This document shows positions 8,802-17,212 of a stretch of 43,067 bases of DNA, in pieces. Source of the stretch: Acidobacteriota bacterium. GTDB taxonomy: Bacteria > Acidobacteriota > Terriglobia > Terriglobales > Acidobacteriaceae. Location of the stretch: positions 1-43,067 of the forward strand of contig JAKAFB010000023.1 in the NCBI GenBank assembly GCA_021818105.1. Direction: 5' to 3'. A program made the translations under genes and the position numbers. The notes beneath the pieces were generated by a model that saw only the letters and a program-made list of their open reading frames with translations, searched no databases and had not been told where the DNA came from. Numbering within the stretch: the stretch's first letter is position 1; every line of letters begins with the position of its first letter.

Positions 8802-9599
8802 CTATACCGTCGCCTTCGTCGCTCCCGTCGAGATCCCGCCGTCCACCAGCAGTGTTTGCCCAGTTACGTAACGGCTTGACTCCGAAGCCAGAAATACGAC
8901 GGCGCCATCCAGATCATCCGGTCGCCCGGGCCGTTTCAGCGGAATCCGGTCGCAGATGTACTCCACCCAGGCAGGATTCTCATACAACACCTGGTTCTGC
9001 GCTGTCTTAAACCATCCCGGCGCCAGGCAGTTCACGGTCACGCCTTGGCTGCCCCAGTCATCGGCCAGGCTCATCGTCAGTTGCTTAATGCCTCCTCGGC
9101 TTGCGCCGTAAGGAGCCAGCCCTGCAAAGCCTGAAACGCTTGTTACAGATCCAATGTTGATAATGCGCCCATAGCCCCGCTGCAGCATGCCCCGCGCAAC
9201 CGCCTGCGCAACGAAAAATGACCCACGAAGGTTGGTGTCGAGTATCGTATTCCAGTCATCCCACGTCACGTCTAGCGCGGGCTTACGGATGTTACATCCT
9301 GCATTGTTCACCAGGATGTCAATCTTCCCAAAGTGCGTCTCCACCTCCTGCACTGCCCGCTGGATACTCGCATGATCGCGCACGTCCAGTTCCGTGCAAA
9401 ACTCCCGCCGTCCAATCTCTCGGATCTCGGCCGCAAAGGCGCTCAGCGAGTCCCTGTTGCGACTGGTCATAGCAATATCCGCGCCGGCGCGCGCCAGTGC
9501 CCGCGCAAAATATTGGCCGAGCCCGCGGCTGGTACCCGTTACAAGTGCAACGTTGCCGGACAGGTCAAAAAGCGATCCATTCATATCGTTTGTCCTCAT
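8802..9599 (-). CDS. Short-chain dehydrogenase/reductase (gluconate 5-dehydrogenase-like) with YxxxR active site
   Basis: A 265-residue classical SDR, a soluble NAD(P)-dependent oxidoreductase. The nucleotide-binding TGTSRGLG spans 21-28, NNAG is at 98-101, the active-site Asn region DTNLRG is near 122-127 and the catalytic Ser lies around 151-154. The expected Tyr-x-x-x-Lys reads Tyr164-Gly-Ala-Ser-Arg168, so the catalytic lysine is replaced by arginine. The C terminus SSRYVTGQTLLVDGG is typical of gluconate 5-dehydrogenase and 3-ketoacyl-ACP-reductase relatives. The ATG at 9599 overlaps the stop of the upstream dehydrogenase by ATGA, arguing for translational coupling; a second ATG five codons later is possible. 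With the MFS transporter and zinc dehydrogenase it probably forms a sugar-acid or polyol catabolic operon. The substrate is unknown. Confidence 0.88.
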   Translation of the reverse strand: MRTNDMNGSLFDLSGNVALVTGTSRGLGQYFARALARAGADIAMTSRNRDSLSAFAAEIREIGRREFCTELDVRDHASIQRAVQEVETHFGKIDILVNNAGCNIRKPALDVTWDDWNTILDTNLRGSFFVAQAVARGMLQRGYGRIINIGSVTSVSGFAGLAPYGASRGGIKQLTMSLADDWGSQGVTVNCLAPGWFKTAQNQVLYENPAWVEYICDRIPLKRPGRPDDLDGAVVFLASESSRYVTGQTLLVDGGISTGATKATV

Positions 9600-10627
9600 G
9601 GTTCCAGCACAACCTTCAGCAGTCCAGGCTCGCGAGCATAGAGCCGCTCAAACCAGGCAATCCCTTCGTCCAGTGGAGCCACTGCAGAAATCATCGGCTC
9701 CACTTGAATCGCGCCGCTAGCCATCAACGCAATGCACTCCGGATACTCGCCCGATGAAGCACAAGACCCCTGCAGCCGAATCTGCCGCGAAACCACCGAC
9801 TGCAGACCCAACTCGATCGTCGGCGCCACATTGCCCACCAGTGTCACCGCGCCGCCCTTCCGCACGCTTTCTACCGCAAGCCTCACTGCGGCTGTATTCC
9901 CCACGCACTCCAGCGCAACGTCAGCCCCGCGTCCTTCCGTACGCCCCACAATCTTCTGGATCACATCATCATTGCGAGAGTTGAAGGTTTCCGTGGCGCC
10001 CAGACTGCGGGCCATCTCCAGACGCGAGTCATCTAGATCCAGTACGAACACCCTGCCTGCTCCCGCGTGACGCACAGCCTGCAATGTGAGCAAACCGATC
10101 ATGCCCGCGCCTACCACAACAGCCGTATCACTCGCCGTTATTGGCGTCAGAGACACAGCATGCACAGCCACGGAGACTGCCTCAATCATGGCCGCATGCG
10201 CAAATGGCATCAGCCCCGGCAGGGGATACGCAATCCGTGCCGGCACCGTCACATACTCCGCAAACGCTCCCATGCGCTTGAAGCTAGGCGTGGACACGCC
10301 CACCACCTCGCGGTTGTCGCAGAGATTGATCTGACCACGAAGGCAATAGAAGCACTTGCCACACGAAACCGTTGAATCAAACGTAACGCGATCGCCTGGT
10401 TTGAAATCGGTTACGCCGCTGCCCACCGCTTCTACTACTCCAGCTGCTTCATGCCCCATCACGATCGGTGGCAGTCTGCGTCCGGTGCTTCCGTCGTAGC
10501 CATGCACATCGCTGCCGCAGATGCCGCACGCTCTGATGCGCACCAGCAGCTCATCCGCGGCCGGCTGCGGAATGGGCAGATCCAACAGTTCAAGCTTCTT
10601 ATATGCAGACAATACCAGCGCCTTCAT
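9596..10627 (-). CDS. Zinc-dependent medium-chain dehydrogenase, polyol/sugar-acid type
   Basis: A 343-residue MDR-family alcohol dehydrogenase, expected to oxidise a polyol or sugar-acid hydroxyl with NAD(P) in the cytoplasm. The catalytic zinc ligand is Cys37 in GICGSDVHGYDG with the His59-Glu60 pair in MGHE. The structural zinc site has all four cysteines: 89, 92, 95 and 103. The Rossmann motif VVVGAGMIGLL lies near 170-180. Overall it resembles the sorbitol, galactitol-1-phosphate and L-galactonate/L-idonate dehydrogenase group. A GGAG ribosome site lies five bases before the ATG. Its stop overlaps the SDR start (ATGA). The two together could carry out sequential oxidation and reduction at one carbon, as in idonate or galactonate routes; this is inferred from gene order only. 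Confidence 0.92.
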   Translation of the reverse strand: MKALVLSAYKKLELLDLPIPQPAADELLVRIRACGICGSDVHGYDGSTGRRLPPIVMGHEAAGVVEAVGSGVTDFKPGDRVTFDSTVSCGKCFYCLRGQINLCDNREVVGVSTPSFKRMGAFAEYVTVPARIAYPLPGLMPFAHAAMIEAVSVAVHAVSLTPITASDTAVVVGAGMIGLLTLQAVRHAGAGRVFVLDLDDSRLEMARSLGATETFNSRNDDVIQKIVGRTEGRGADVALECVGNTAAVRLAVESVRKGGAVTLVGNVAPTIELGLQSVVSRQIRLQGSCASSGEYPECIALMASGAIQVEPMISAVAPLDEGIAWFERLYAREPGLLKVVLEP

Positions 10628-10686
10628 GCCATCTCCGTTCTGCAGATAACCAAGTCCAACCGAACTACAAGCATGTGCCGCACAAT

Positions 10687-10706
10687 TTCATGCAACTTCA
10701 TGCAAC
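10687..10706 (-). repeat. Tandem 10-base repeat in the leader of the dehydrogenase gene
   Basis: The ten bases TTCATGCAAC occur twice without a gap, 60 bases upstream of the zinc dehydrogenase start in the 111-base space after the MFS gene. On the coding strand this gives two phased TTGCAT-type elements, one helical turn apart. They could be a regulator half-site pair or a chance duplication. Confidence 0.4.
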
Positions 10707-10738
10707 CGGCTTCAAAATGTACCCGACGCAACCCATCA

Positions 10739-12118
10739 TCATAGCGCGTTGGCAATCGCTCGACGCATTTCCGGCGGCTCAATCCTGCCCAGCAGAAAGA
10801 TATATGCAGCAATTCCGATCACCAGATAAATCGCCGAAGCGCGAAATGCCCACGCAAAGGAATGCCCCACCGTCACCAGATAGCCTGTAAGAATTGGCGC
10901 GGCAATCCCCGAAATCTGGTTGGAAAAATTCAAAATGCCGCCCACGCGCCCCACGTTGTTCTTCGTGGCAATTAAGGAAGGGATAGACCATCCAACCGGT
11001 GCCGCTGCCGAAAGCCCGCCAATGGACACGCTGATCCAGAACAATGCCTGCTCCGCGCTGTGCGCCTTGGCTGCTCCTAGAATGCCGAGCCCACAGGTGG
11101 TGCCGGCAATCAGCACGGCCTGCCGCACAAGGTGCACATTCCATCCCCGGCGGATGAGCGTATCCACCAGCCACCCTCCCACCACAAGGTCCCCAGCCGT
11201 GGCCACAAGCCAGGGAAGACTTGTATAGAGGAATGAGTGCAACAGGTCAATGTGCAGGGCCATCGAGAGATAGCTCGGTAGCCATGTCAGCAGAAAGTAG
11301 AACACGTAGTTATAGGACCCAAAGCCTATCGCCAGACCGATAACTTTGCGCTGCCGGATCAGGTACCCAAGCGACGAGGGCTGCTCAATCACCGGCTTCT
11401 TTGCGTCATGCGGCTCGTTGCCGTCTGCAATATATTTTCTCTCCGCGTCGGTCAGCGTCGAGTCCTCGTCGGGATCGCGATACACCTTCCAGAACAACAG
11501 AAAATACAGAAAGCTGATAAGCCCTGTCAGGGCAAAACTCCACCGCCACCCAATCGTAAGCAGCACCACCCCCAGCAGGGGTACACCCAGTGCCGAGGAA
11601 AACTTCGCAGCTGCGTCAAAGATTGAGGTCGCAAAGCTGCGTCCCTTCGGCGGAAACCAGTGACCGATAGCCTTCGCATTCGCAGGGAACGTCGGGGCCT
11701 CGCCCACCCCCAGCGTCAACCGTGCCGCAAACAATGCTGGAATACTTGGTGAGACTGCGGCGCCAAACGAGGCTAGGCTCCAAATAAAGGTGCTGATCCG
11801 CCCAACCCGCCGCACTCCAAACCTGTCCAAAATAACGCCAATCGGCAGTTGGCACATGGCGTAGGTCCAGTTATAGGCGCCTGAAAGATAGCCAAATGTA
11901 ACGTTGGAAATACCAAAAGCGGCATACAACGCCTCGTGCGAAACTGATAGGTTGACGCGGTCAAAGTAATTAACAAGGACGCCAAGGCCGAGCAGCCATG
12001 CGATGCTCCAGCTGCGCCGCGGCAAACGCGGGTGGGCGGGGGAACCCGGTACGGTTTCGGTCAACTGCTGCCTCACTGCGGTGCTTTGATAAAGGCCTGT
12101 GCTGTGAATATAATTCAT
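10739..12118 (-). CDS. MFS transporter, anion:cation symporter (hexuronate/hexonate) type
   Basis: A 459-residue, 12-helix major facilitator protein of the cytoplasmic membrane. The family is indicated by the helix-1 segment with NYFDRVNLSVS, by SGAYNWTYAMCQLPIGVILDRFGVRR (the loop 2-3 motif), by LTLGVGEAPTFPANAKAIGHWFPPKGR, and by a late segment VGRVGGILNFSNQISGIAAPILTGYL. These are classic for the ACS family, which carries hexuronates, galactonate, glucarate and related organic anions with protons. It is first in a minus-strand group with two dehydrogenases, so uptake and oxidation of a sugar acid is the best guess. The ATG at 12118 has only a poorly spaced purine-rich stretch upstream; a later start cannot be excluded. 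A palindrome lies 13 bases upstream. Confidence 0.92.
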   Translation of the reverse strand: MNYIHSTGLYQSTAVRQQLTETVPGSPAHPRLPRRSWSIAWLLGLGVLVNYFDRVNLSVSHEALYAAFGISNVTFGYLSGAYNWTYAMCQLPIGVILDRFGVRRVGRISTFIWSLASFGAAVSPSIPALFAARLTLGVGEAPTFPANAKAIGHWFPPKGRSFATSIFDAAAKFSSALGVPLLGVVLLTIGWRWSFALTGLISFLYFLLFWKVYRDPDEDSTLTDAERKYIADGNEPHDAKKPVIEQPSSLGYLIRQRKVIGLAIGFGSYNYVFYFLLTWLPSYLSMALHIDLLHSFLYTSLPWLVATAGDLVVGGWLVDTLIRRGWNVHLVRQAVLIAGTTCGLGILGAAKAHSAEQALFWISVSIGGLSAAAPVGWSIPSLIATKNNVGRVGGILNFSNQISGIAAPILTGYLVTVGHSFAWAFRASAIYLVIGIAAYIFLLGRIEPPEMRRAIANAL

Positions 12119-12130
12119 CCTGCTTTCATT

Positions 12131-12146
12131 TCACTTCCCCAAGTGA
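12131..12146. promoter_or_regulatory. Palindrome in the divergent MFS/hydrolase intergenic region
   Basis: TCACTT (12131-12136) and AAGTGA (12141-12146) form a perfect inverted repeat around CCCC. It lies in the 68-base gap between the MFS gene (starts at 12118, leftward) and the DUF1501-like gene (starts at 12187, rightward), a typical place for an operator acting on either gene. No -35/-10 pair is clear. Confidence 0.4.
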
Positions 12147-12186
12147 GAGCGGACTCCCAGGCACACGTAGCCATGGAGGTTTGCTC

Positions 12187-13416
12187 ATGGAGAAGAGTCG
12201 CACCGCAGGGGCACCAACCGCCCCACAAATCGGAGAAGACCCCTCGCATCAGTCGGAAAGTTCGCGGAGGGCATTTCTGCAAGCCGCTGCCTTGCTTGCA
12301 GCCGGCACGATGATGCCACTGGCCCGGGCTCATGAGGACGCAAGTTCCAACACCCGCTCCGGCCAGAAGGTCATTCTCGTCGTCATCGGCGGCGTGCGCC
12401 GCGCTGAATCCTTTTCGCAGGAAGGCATCCAGAACATCCCGCATCTCTTCGGCGACCTGCTCCCGCATGCGCTCTTTTATCCCTATGCTCGCAATGAGGG
12501 GGTCACTGCTCACTTCAACGCCATCTCCAGCATCCTCACCGGCAACTGGCAGCGCGTGGACGACTGGGGCAAACTCGCCCCAACTACGCCCACCCTGTTT
12601 GAGCAATTTCGCAAGCAGCATCGCGTTGGCCCCAGTGACACCTGGGTCGTAGCCAGCAACAAGGCTCTCACCAGCCTCATTGGTGCCAGCTCCGCCTCCG
12701 GCTACGGTCCCCCATACGGCGCCAATGTTGTCTTTCCCAAGCAGCTCATGCTTACGGCCGTCGTCGACGCCCTCCGCAGAGGACGTACCGCCAATATGGC
12801 CGACCGCAATAAGGTGGAAGCGGAGCTGGAAAGCGCCATGGAAGGCAGCAATTACGAAGGCCTCGGGTGGAATGTATTTGATGCCGCCGCCAGCCTCGAT
12901 CCGCGTGTACAGGCCAGCCTTAAAGCCGCAATCGCCAATTTCGTCCGCGGCGGCGGCCCTACATCCGGCGACGAGCTCACTTTTTTCATGACCCGAGAAA
13001 TCATGCGCAAGTTTGCGCCCAGCGTGCTCACCGTCGCCTTCTCTGACGTTGAAGTGGCTCACTTCGGCACTTACTCCATGCACATCGCAGGCATCCGCAC
13101 TGCGGACCGCCTGGCCTATCAGATCTGGCAGGAGGTCCAGTCCAACCCAGCCTATCGCAACAAGACCACCATGGTGATTCTCCCCGAGTTCGGCCGTGAC
13201 CCTGACGGTTCATCCACAAACGGCTTCTTCAACCATCGCGCCAATGAGGAATCCACCCGCGACGCATGGATGATGGCCCTGGGCTCCGCCGTCGAGCAGC
13301 CTCAAATCATCGAGCGCCCTGTCCTTCACATCGATCTTTGTCCCACACTTGCAGGCTTGCTCGGCTGCAGCCCTCTTGAAACCCAGGGCACAGTCCTCAA
13401 AGAGTTACGCGTGTAG
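12187..13416 (+). CDS. Tat-exported DUF1501-like protein of the alkaline phosphatase superfamily, copy 1
   Basis: A 409-residue protein with a twin-arginine signal (SSRRAFL at 25-31 and a hydrophobic stretch ending in ARA-HE near 49), so it should act in the periplasm or outside. The mature part resembles DUF1501/sulfatase-like proteins. It has an N-terminal strand with VVIGGVRRAESF, a central DVEVAHFGTYS, then LPEFGRDPD and a late NHRANEES, at the places where this superfamily puts metal ligands. The acidic residue usual at the first metal site is not obvious, so activity is uncertain. The ATG at 12187 has GGAGG at 12175-12179, seven bases away. The 38-base gap to the next gene suggests an operon. 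A paralogue with the same neighbour type lies convergently at 16005-17174. Phosphatase, sulfatase and non-enzymatic roles all remain open. Confidence 0.7.
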   Translation: MEKSRTAGAPTAPQIGEDPSHQSESSRRAFLQAAALLAAGTMMPLARAHEDASSNTRSGQKVILVVIGGVRRAESFSQEGIQNIPHLFGDLLPHALFYPYARNEGVTAHFNAISSILTGNWQRVDDWGKLAPTTPTLFEQFRKQHRVGPSDTWVVASNKALTSLIGASSASGYGPPYGANVVFPKQLMLTAVVDALRRGRTANMADRNKVEAELESAMEGSNYEGLGWNVFDAAASLDPRVQASLKAAIANFVRGGGPTSGDELTFFMTREIMRKFAPSVLTVAFSDVEVAHFGTYSMHIAGIRTADRLAYQIWQEVQSNPAYRNKTTMVILPEFGRDPDGSSTNGFFNHRANEESTRDAWMMALGSAVEQPQIIERPVLHIDLCPTLAGLLGCSPLETQGTVLKELRV

Positions 13417-13454
13417 CCGCCGCGTCTGCGCATCCACATAGAAGGAACACAAAC

Positions 13455-14747
13455 ATGCAGTCAGCAGCCTCTCTTCCATCAACCCTGCAAGACGCCTTGA
13501 GCCATGGTCTGCTCAAGCGCATTCCTCTCACCTTTCTCCCCTTCGTGAATCAGCAGTTGCACCAGTGGGACTATCTCTTTCCCAATGAGCGCAGATCCGT
13601 GGAACGCCTGCTCCTTTATGTCGCCAGCCTCACGCCCGGGCAGTCATCCGAGCTCTTCCATGATGTCGTTCGCATCGAAGATAAGATGGGGGTTCGCAGC
13701 TGGCAATTTTCCACCAGCGAGCAAACCATCAGCAACTCCGCAGAGTTGGCCCGCTCCCCCTACTTCCAGGAATGGCGTCGCGCTGTGCAGGCTGTATTTG
13801 ACCGTGCTGACCAGTACGCACTCCAGATGCAAAGCCATCTCGTGCGTTCCCCGAATCGACTTGTTCTGCTCATCATCCCGCGCGCGCTACCTGTCGACCA
13901 GACCACCGTGTGGCGGCGCTGGCAAGGCATCGGCAAACCTCTCACTCTCGACCTGCGCAACGATGCGCAGCAACCAGATCCGCTCGCCTTCCTTCTGGAT
14001 GGCACACCAGCTCAACCCGCCTCAGGACTGCTCCACGCAGCCTTGGTGAACCCCACAGCATCCGCTGCAGATACGTGGTTCATCGACGCAACTCCCGGTC
14101 TGGCGGATCACCTCGCCGCGCAATCGTCGCCCTCTGCGCCTTCGCAGACCGTTCTGCTCAGCTATCAACGGCTGGACCGCTACCGTCAGGCCTTCTCCCA
14201 TGAGATGAACACCATGCGCAAGGACCTCTCTGACGCCGACGCCGTCTATGACCGCCTGCGCAAGGTTGACGTCACGCCCTGGTGCCCCCCTGAGGTCGCA
14301 GCCGATCCGGCTGTTCGCGAGTTCGTTCGTTCGCTCTACCTCAGCGGAAACGGTGCCGTCATCTTTGGCAACTCATTTGTAGAGTGGGCCGCCTCCGAGG
14401 CCTTCCGCCGAGCCCGCCCACGTTTCCTCGCTGCCCGCTTCGGCATGCGCAGCAAGCCCAAACCCTTCACCGGTGTAGCGGTCTTTGACAATCCAGATCA
14501 GATCAATCCCCTGCCCGCCGTGGACGACCCGCCCGGCAGTTCCGTCGACGCACAGATGCTCGCGCTCTACATCTGGCTGGCCGCTCAGCGCTTCGACGAA
14601 TATCGTAAGTCCACCGTCTGCATCTGCATCGCGGAAAGCATCGCAGAGGCCTACGTTATTGCCCCGCCGGAGTTCGCGCTTGCCGGCCAATCAGGCCCTG
14701 TCGCACTGGCCCCCCTGCGTGATGCGCTCCAAAGCTGGATTGCTTGA
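13455..14747 (+). CDS. Uncharacterised protein paired with the DUF1501-like gene, copy 1
   Basis: I do not recognise this family. The 430-residue protein has no signal peptide, no transmembrane helix and few cysteines, so it is probably cytoplasmic despite its exported partner. It is clearly paralogous to the protein at 14792-16000. Shared blocks include an N-terminal IPLTFLPF followed by LFPNERRSVER (LPLSFLPS and KFPAERSAIDK in the other), and a C-terminal VIFGNSFVEWAASEAFRRARP (IFSTTFAQWTTREALRRAQP in the other). Both end with a GSSVDAQM or GSLVDADM segment followed by an aromatic-rich helix. A GAAGGAA site at 13441-13447 supports the ATG. Possible roles are a cytoplasmic chaperone, a maturation factor or a regulator of its Tat-exported neighbour; none is shown by sequence. 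Confidence 0.75.
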   Translation: MQSAASLPSTLQDALSHGLLKRIPLTFLPFVNQQLHQWDYLFPNERRSVERLLLYVASLTPGQSSELFHDVVRIEDKMGVRSWQFSTSEQTISNSAELARSPYFQEWRRAVQAVFDRADQYALQMQSHLVRSPNRLVLLIIPRALPVDQTTVWRRWQGIGKPLTLDLRNDAQQPDPLAFLLDGTPAQPASGLLHAALVNPTASAADTWFIDATPGLADHLAAQSSPSAPSQTVLLSYQRLDRYRQAFSHEMNTMRKDLSDADAVYDRLRKVDVTPWCPPEVAADPAVREFVRSLYLSGNGAVIFGNSFVEWAASEAFRRARPRFLAARFGMRSKPKPFTGVAVFDNPDQINPLPAVDDPPGSSVDAQMLALYIWLAAQRFDEYRKSTVCICIAESIAEAYVIAPPEFALAGQSGPVALAPLRDALQSWIA

Positions 14748-14791
14748 GAAGCCTGCTCTTCCCGCCGGGCACTCCCTGCTTGCGCTCGTTG

Positions 14792-16000
14792 CTAACTCAG
14801 TGCCAACGACAGCAACTTGCTCATGTCGATAGCAGAACTCGACTCTGCTCCGCGCGGCAGCGTGGGAGCCACCACCAGAGCACGGCTCTGCCCTTCAAAC
14901 CATGCCAGAAATGCCGATTGCTCTGCGCCCGGCAGCCGCTGCTGGTTGATCCAGTGGTAATAGGCGCCCATGTCCGCATCCACCAGCGAACCCATCGGGT
15001 CCAGTTGCGCCGGCGTGTGGCTGTTGGTCAGCATTTCGTTCATCGGCCTCTGCCGTTGCCGCGGGGCATACCGCACCAGTAAAGTCAGCGGCTGCGCTCT
15101 CCGCAGTGCCTCGCGCGTCGTCCACTGCGCAAAGGTGGTGCTAAAGATCTGCGTGCCCGAACCCTCCGTCAGCACCTTCACCTGGAATCGATCCAGTACA
15201 GCATCGCCGTCCTTTCTCATTCCTAGGTCCGCGGGGGTCAGTTGCGCCAGGTGCGTGCGCAATTGCTCCGGCCCCATGCCCGGCTTCGCAATCTCCGCAT
15301 CCATGTTCTTCAGCAGCGCTGACCGTACCGGCTCCAGCCCGGCATACGAAATACAGGTCACGCGCGCATCGCAGCCTGCGGCCTTGCCTCCATCCACATA
15401 CCAGTGACCATAGGGTGCCGGATGATCCTTCGCGCGCGCAGCCATGGCATCCAACAGCACCGCCAGCCCGTTCTCCGGCTTTACATCCGCAAAATACGTT
15501 CCATGAGCGCGCAGGCTCTTGAAAAGGTGGCCGTCATAGGACGCGACTCCCTGACCGATCACCGCAATGCCCAACCGCCTCACCTGTAATGGATCAGGCG
15601 GGGCCTCCGCCTGCAACCACGCGCCATAGTCCGTTGCCGCCTTGCGGAAGGCATCCAGCTGATGCGTCGACCACAAATAGGCAGACTGCTGCTCCACAAA
15701 CCGCGCAGGCTGATTGATCCAGTCAAACTCCTCCAGCTTCGGTGAATTCGAAAGCTGCGCAAACCCCCTAAAGCGTTCCTGCACTTGCTCCGGCTTGAGC
15801 CCGCTCAGAAGCGCCAGCTCCTTGTCGATGGCTGACCGCTCAGCCGGGAACTTAAAGTCGTAGTCAATCACCTCGCGCAGTAAACTAGGCAAAAAGCTCA
15901 GCGGCAATTTCCGCAGCGCATCCAGATGCGCCACTGCCAGCTTCCGCGCTTCCGGCGGATAACCTGCAAACTGCCCGGCTTGTAGATCATGCGGCTGCAT
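14792..16000 (-). CDS. Uncharacterised protein paired with the DUF1501-like gene, copy 2
   Basis: A 402-residue paralogue of the protein encoded at 13455-14747, with which it converges tail to tail (44 bases between stops). It too lacks a signal peptide or membrane segment. Conserved blocks are LRKLPLSFLPSLL with FKFPAERSAID near the N terminus, IFSTTFAQWTTREALRRAQP about three-quarters along, and LDPMGSLVDADMGAYYHWI near the end. The middle regions differ strongly, so the duplication is old. It starts four bases after the stop of the exported partner gene, with a GGGAG inside that gene's end as the likely ribosome site, so the two are probably co-translated. Function unknown. Confidence 0.75.
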   Translation of the reverse strand: MQPHDLQAGQFAGYPPEARKLAVAHLDALRKLPLSFLPSLLREVIDYDFKFPAERSAIDKELALLSGLKPEQVQERFRGFAQLSNSPKLEEFDWINQPARFVEQQSAYLWSTHQLDAFRKAATDYGAWLQAEAPPDPLQVRRLGIAVIGQGVASYDGHLFKSLRAHGTYFADVKPENGLAVLLDAMAARAKDHPAPYGHWYVDGGKAAGCDARVTCISYAGLEPVRSALLKNMDAEIAKPGMGPEQLRTHLAQLTPADLGMRKDGDAVLDRFQVKVLTEGSGTQIFSTTFAQWTTREALRRAQPLTLLVRYAPRQRQRPMNEMLTNSHTPAQLDPMGSLVDADMGAYYHWINQQRLPGAEQSAFLAWFEGQSRALVVAPTLPRGAESSSAIDMSKLLSLALS

Positions 16001-16004
16001 CGTC

Positions 16005-17174
16005 TTACAACAACTCCCTAATCGGCTTGCCCTGCGACTGCGCAGGTGTGAATCCCATCATCGCGCCCAGGCTTGGCACCAGGTCAATCGACTGCACCGG
16101 CTGGTCATACACCACACCCTGACGCACACCCGCTCCCAGTGCCATCATCCACGTGGTGCGGCTGGCAACATCGCCCGTACGATGATGCTGGAACCCATTG
16201 CCACCCGCATCAAAGTCCGAGTCCCGCCCAAAATCCGGCAACACAAACATCGTCGTGTTGCCTGCATACTCAGGATTGCTCTCGACCGCGCTCCACAGCT
16301 CAGCGCACAGGCGATCCGTGCGCTGGATGCCCTCCACATACAGTGAATAAGCCCCCGAGTGCGCAATGTCGATGTCGTGCATCGTAATCCACAGCAGGCT
16401 TGGCGCTTCCTGCTGCATCAACCGCTTCGCAATATACAGTGACAGTTCATCTGGGCTTGAAAGCGTCCGCGCATGCCCCATAAAGTCGTCCACTGAGAGC
16501 CGCAGAATCCTCTCCAGTTGCTGCAACTCAAACTCGCCTCCGCCCAACTCCGGCGTATACAGCGGGTTTTCGTAGTTGTCGCGCAGCAGATGCCCAAGAT
16601 TTGCCGTCCCGCCCTGCGTCGCCGCGCTCAGCAGGTGCTTGGGCAGGATGACACGTGCCCCAAGTCCAGGTCCATACGAACGGCAGTCGCTCTCGCCAAT
16701 GCGATTAAAACCATTGCTCGGCGCCACCACCCACGCGTCCGACACCGGCCGCCGCAGATCCTTGCGGAAATACTCAAACACCGTCGGATGTTCCGGCGGC
16801 ACCGCAGAGAAGTTGTTCAGCGTCTCATACACACCCGTCGTCAGGCTCGCCGTTGCCACATAGTGGCCCAGAATCCCGTGGTTGGTGACATGCGTAAAGA
16901 AACTCGATTGCGGAGCCAACTCCTGCAACATGTGCGGAATGTTCCCTTGGCCTTCGGGTGCAAAGGTCTCCTGGTCGCGTGCTCCACCGCCAAAAGTCAC
17001 GACGATGAACTTGCGCTTCCTGCGCGCGCGCTCTGCGCGCACAAAGGGACTCGCGCTCATCAATGCGCCACCCACGGTCAACCCCGCCGCTCCACGCAAG
17101 AACTCGCGCCGACTTAGGCTGAGTCTGCGGGCAATCTCCCGTGGACTGCCGCCAAATCCATCTGCAACCTCCAC
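16005..17174 (-). CDS. Tat-exported DUF1501-like protein of the alkaline phosphatase superfamily, copy 2
   Basis: A 389-residue paralogue of the protein at 12187-13416. It carries a clear twin-arginine signal (SRREFL at 21-26, then a hydrophobic segment ending near ASPFVRAE). The superfamily-like blocks are VVTFGGGARDQETFAPEG, MHDIDIAHSGAYSLY, LPDFGRDSDFDAGGNGF and QHHRTGD. The aspartate/histidine set (DxDxxH, DFGRD, HH) is better preserved than in copy 1, so this copy is the better candidate for a metal-dependent hydrolase. The start is a GTG at 17174 with AAGGAG at 17184-17189, about nine bases away. The upstream gene on the same strand is a TPR protein 38 bases away, so TPR, hydrolase and unknown protein may form one transcript. 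Confidence 0.72.
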   Translation of the reverse strand: MEVADGFGGSPREIARRLSLSRREFLRGAAGLTVGGALMSASPFVRAERARRKRKFIVVTFGGGARDQETFAPEGQGNIPHMLQELAPQSSFFTHVTNHGILGHYVATASLTTGVYETLNNFSAVPPEHPTVFEYFRKDLRRPVSDAWVVAPSNGFNRIGESDCRSYGPGLGARVILPKHLLSAATQGGTANLGHLLRDNYENPLYTPELGGGEFELQQLERILRLSVDDFMGHARTLSSPDELSLYIAKRLMQQEAPSLLWITMHDIDIAHSGAYSLYVEGIQRTDRLCAELWSAVESNPEYAGNTTMFVLPDFGRDSDFDAGGNGFQHHRTGDVASRTTWMMALGAGVRQGVVYDQPVQSIDLVPSLGAMMGFTPAQSQGKPIRELL

Positions 17175-17212
17175 CGCGACCTCTCCTTTATCCAGCTATG
17201 GCTCCATGCGCC

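Noticed and set aside
12115..13083. 322-codon open frame on the minus strand
   Set aside because: It is antisense to the Tat-exported DUF1501-like gene, which has a ribosome site, a signal peptide and a paralogue.
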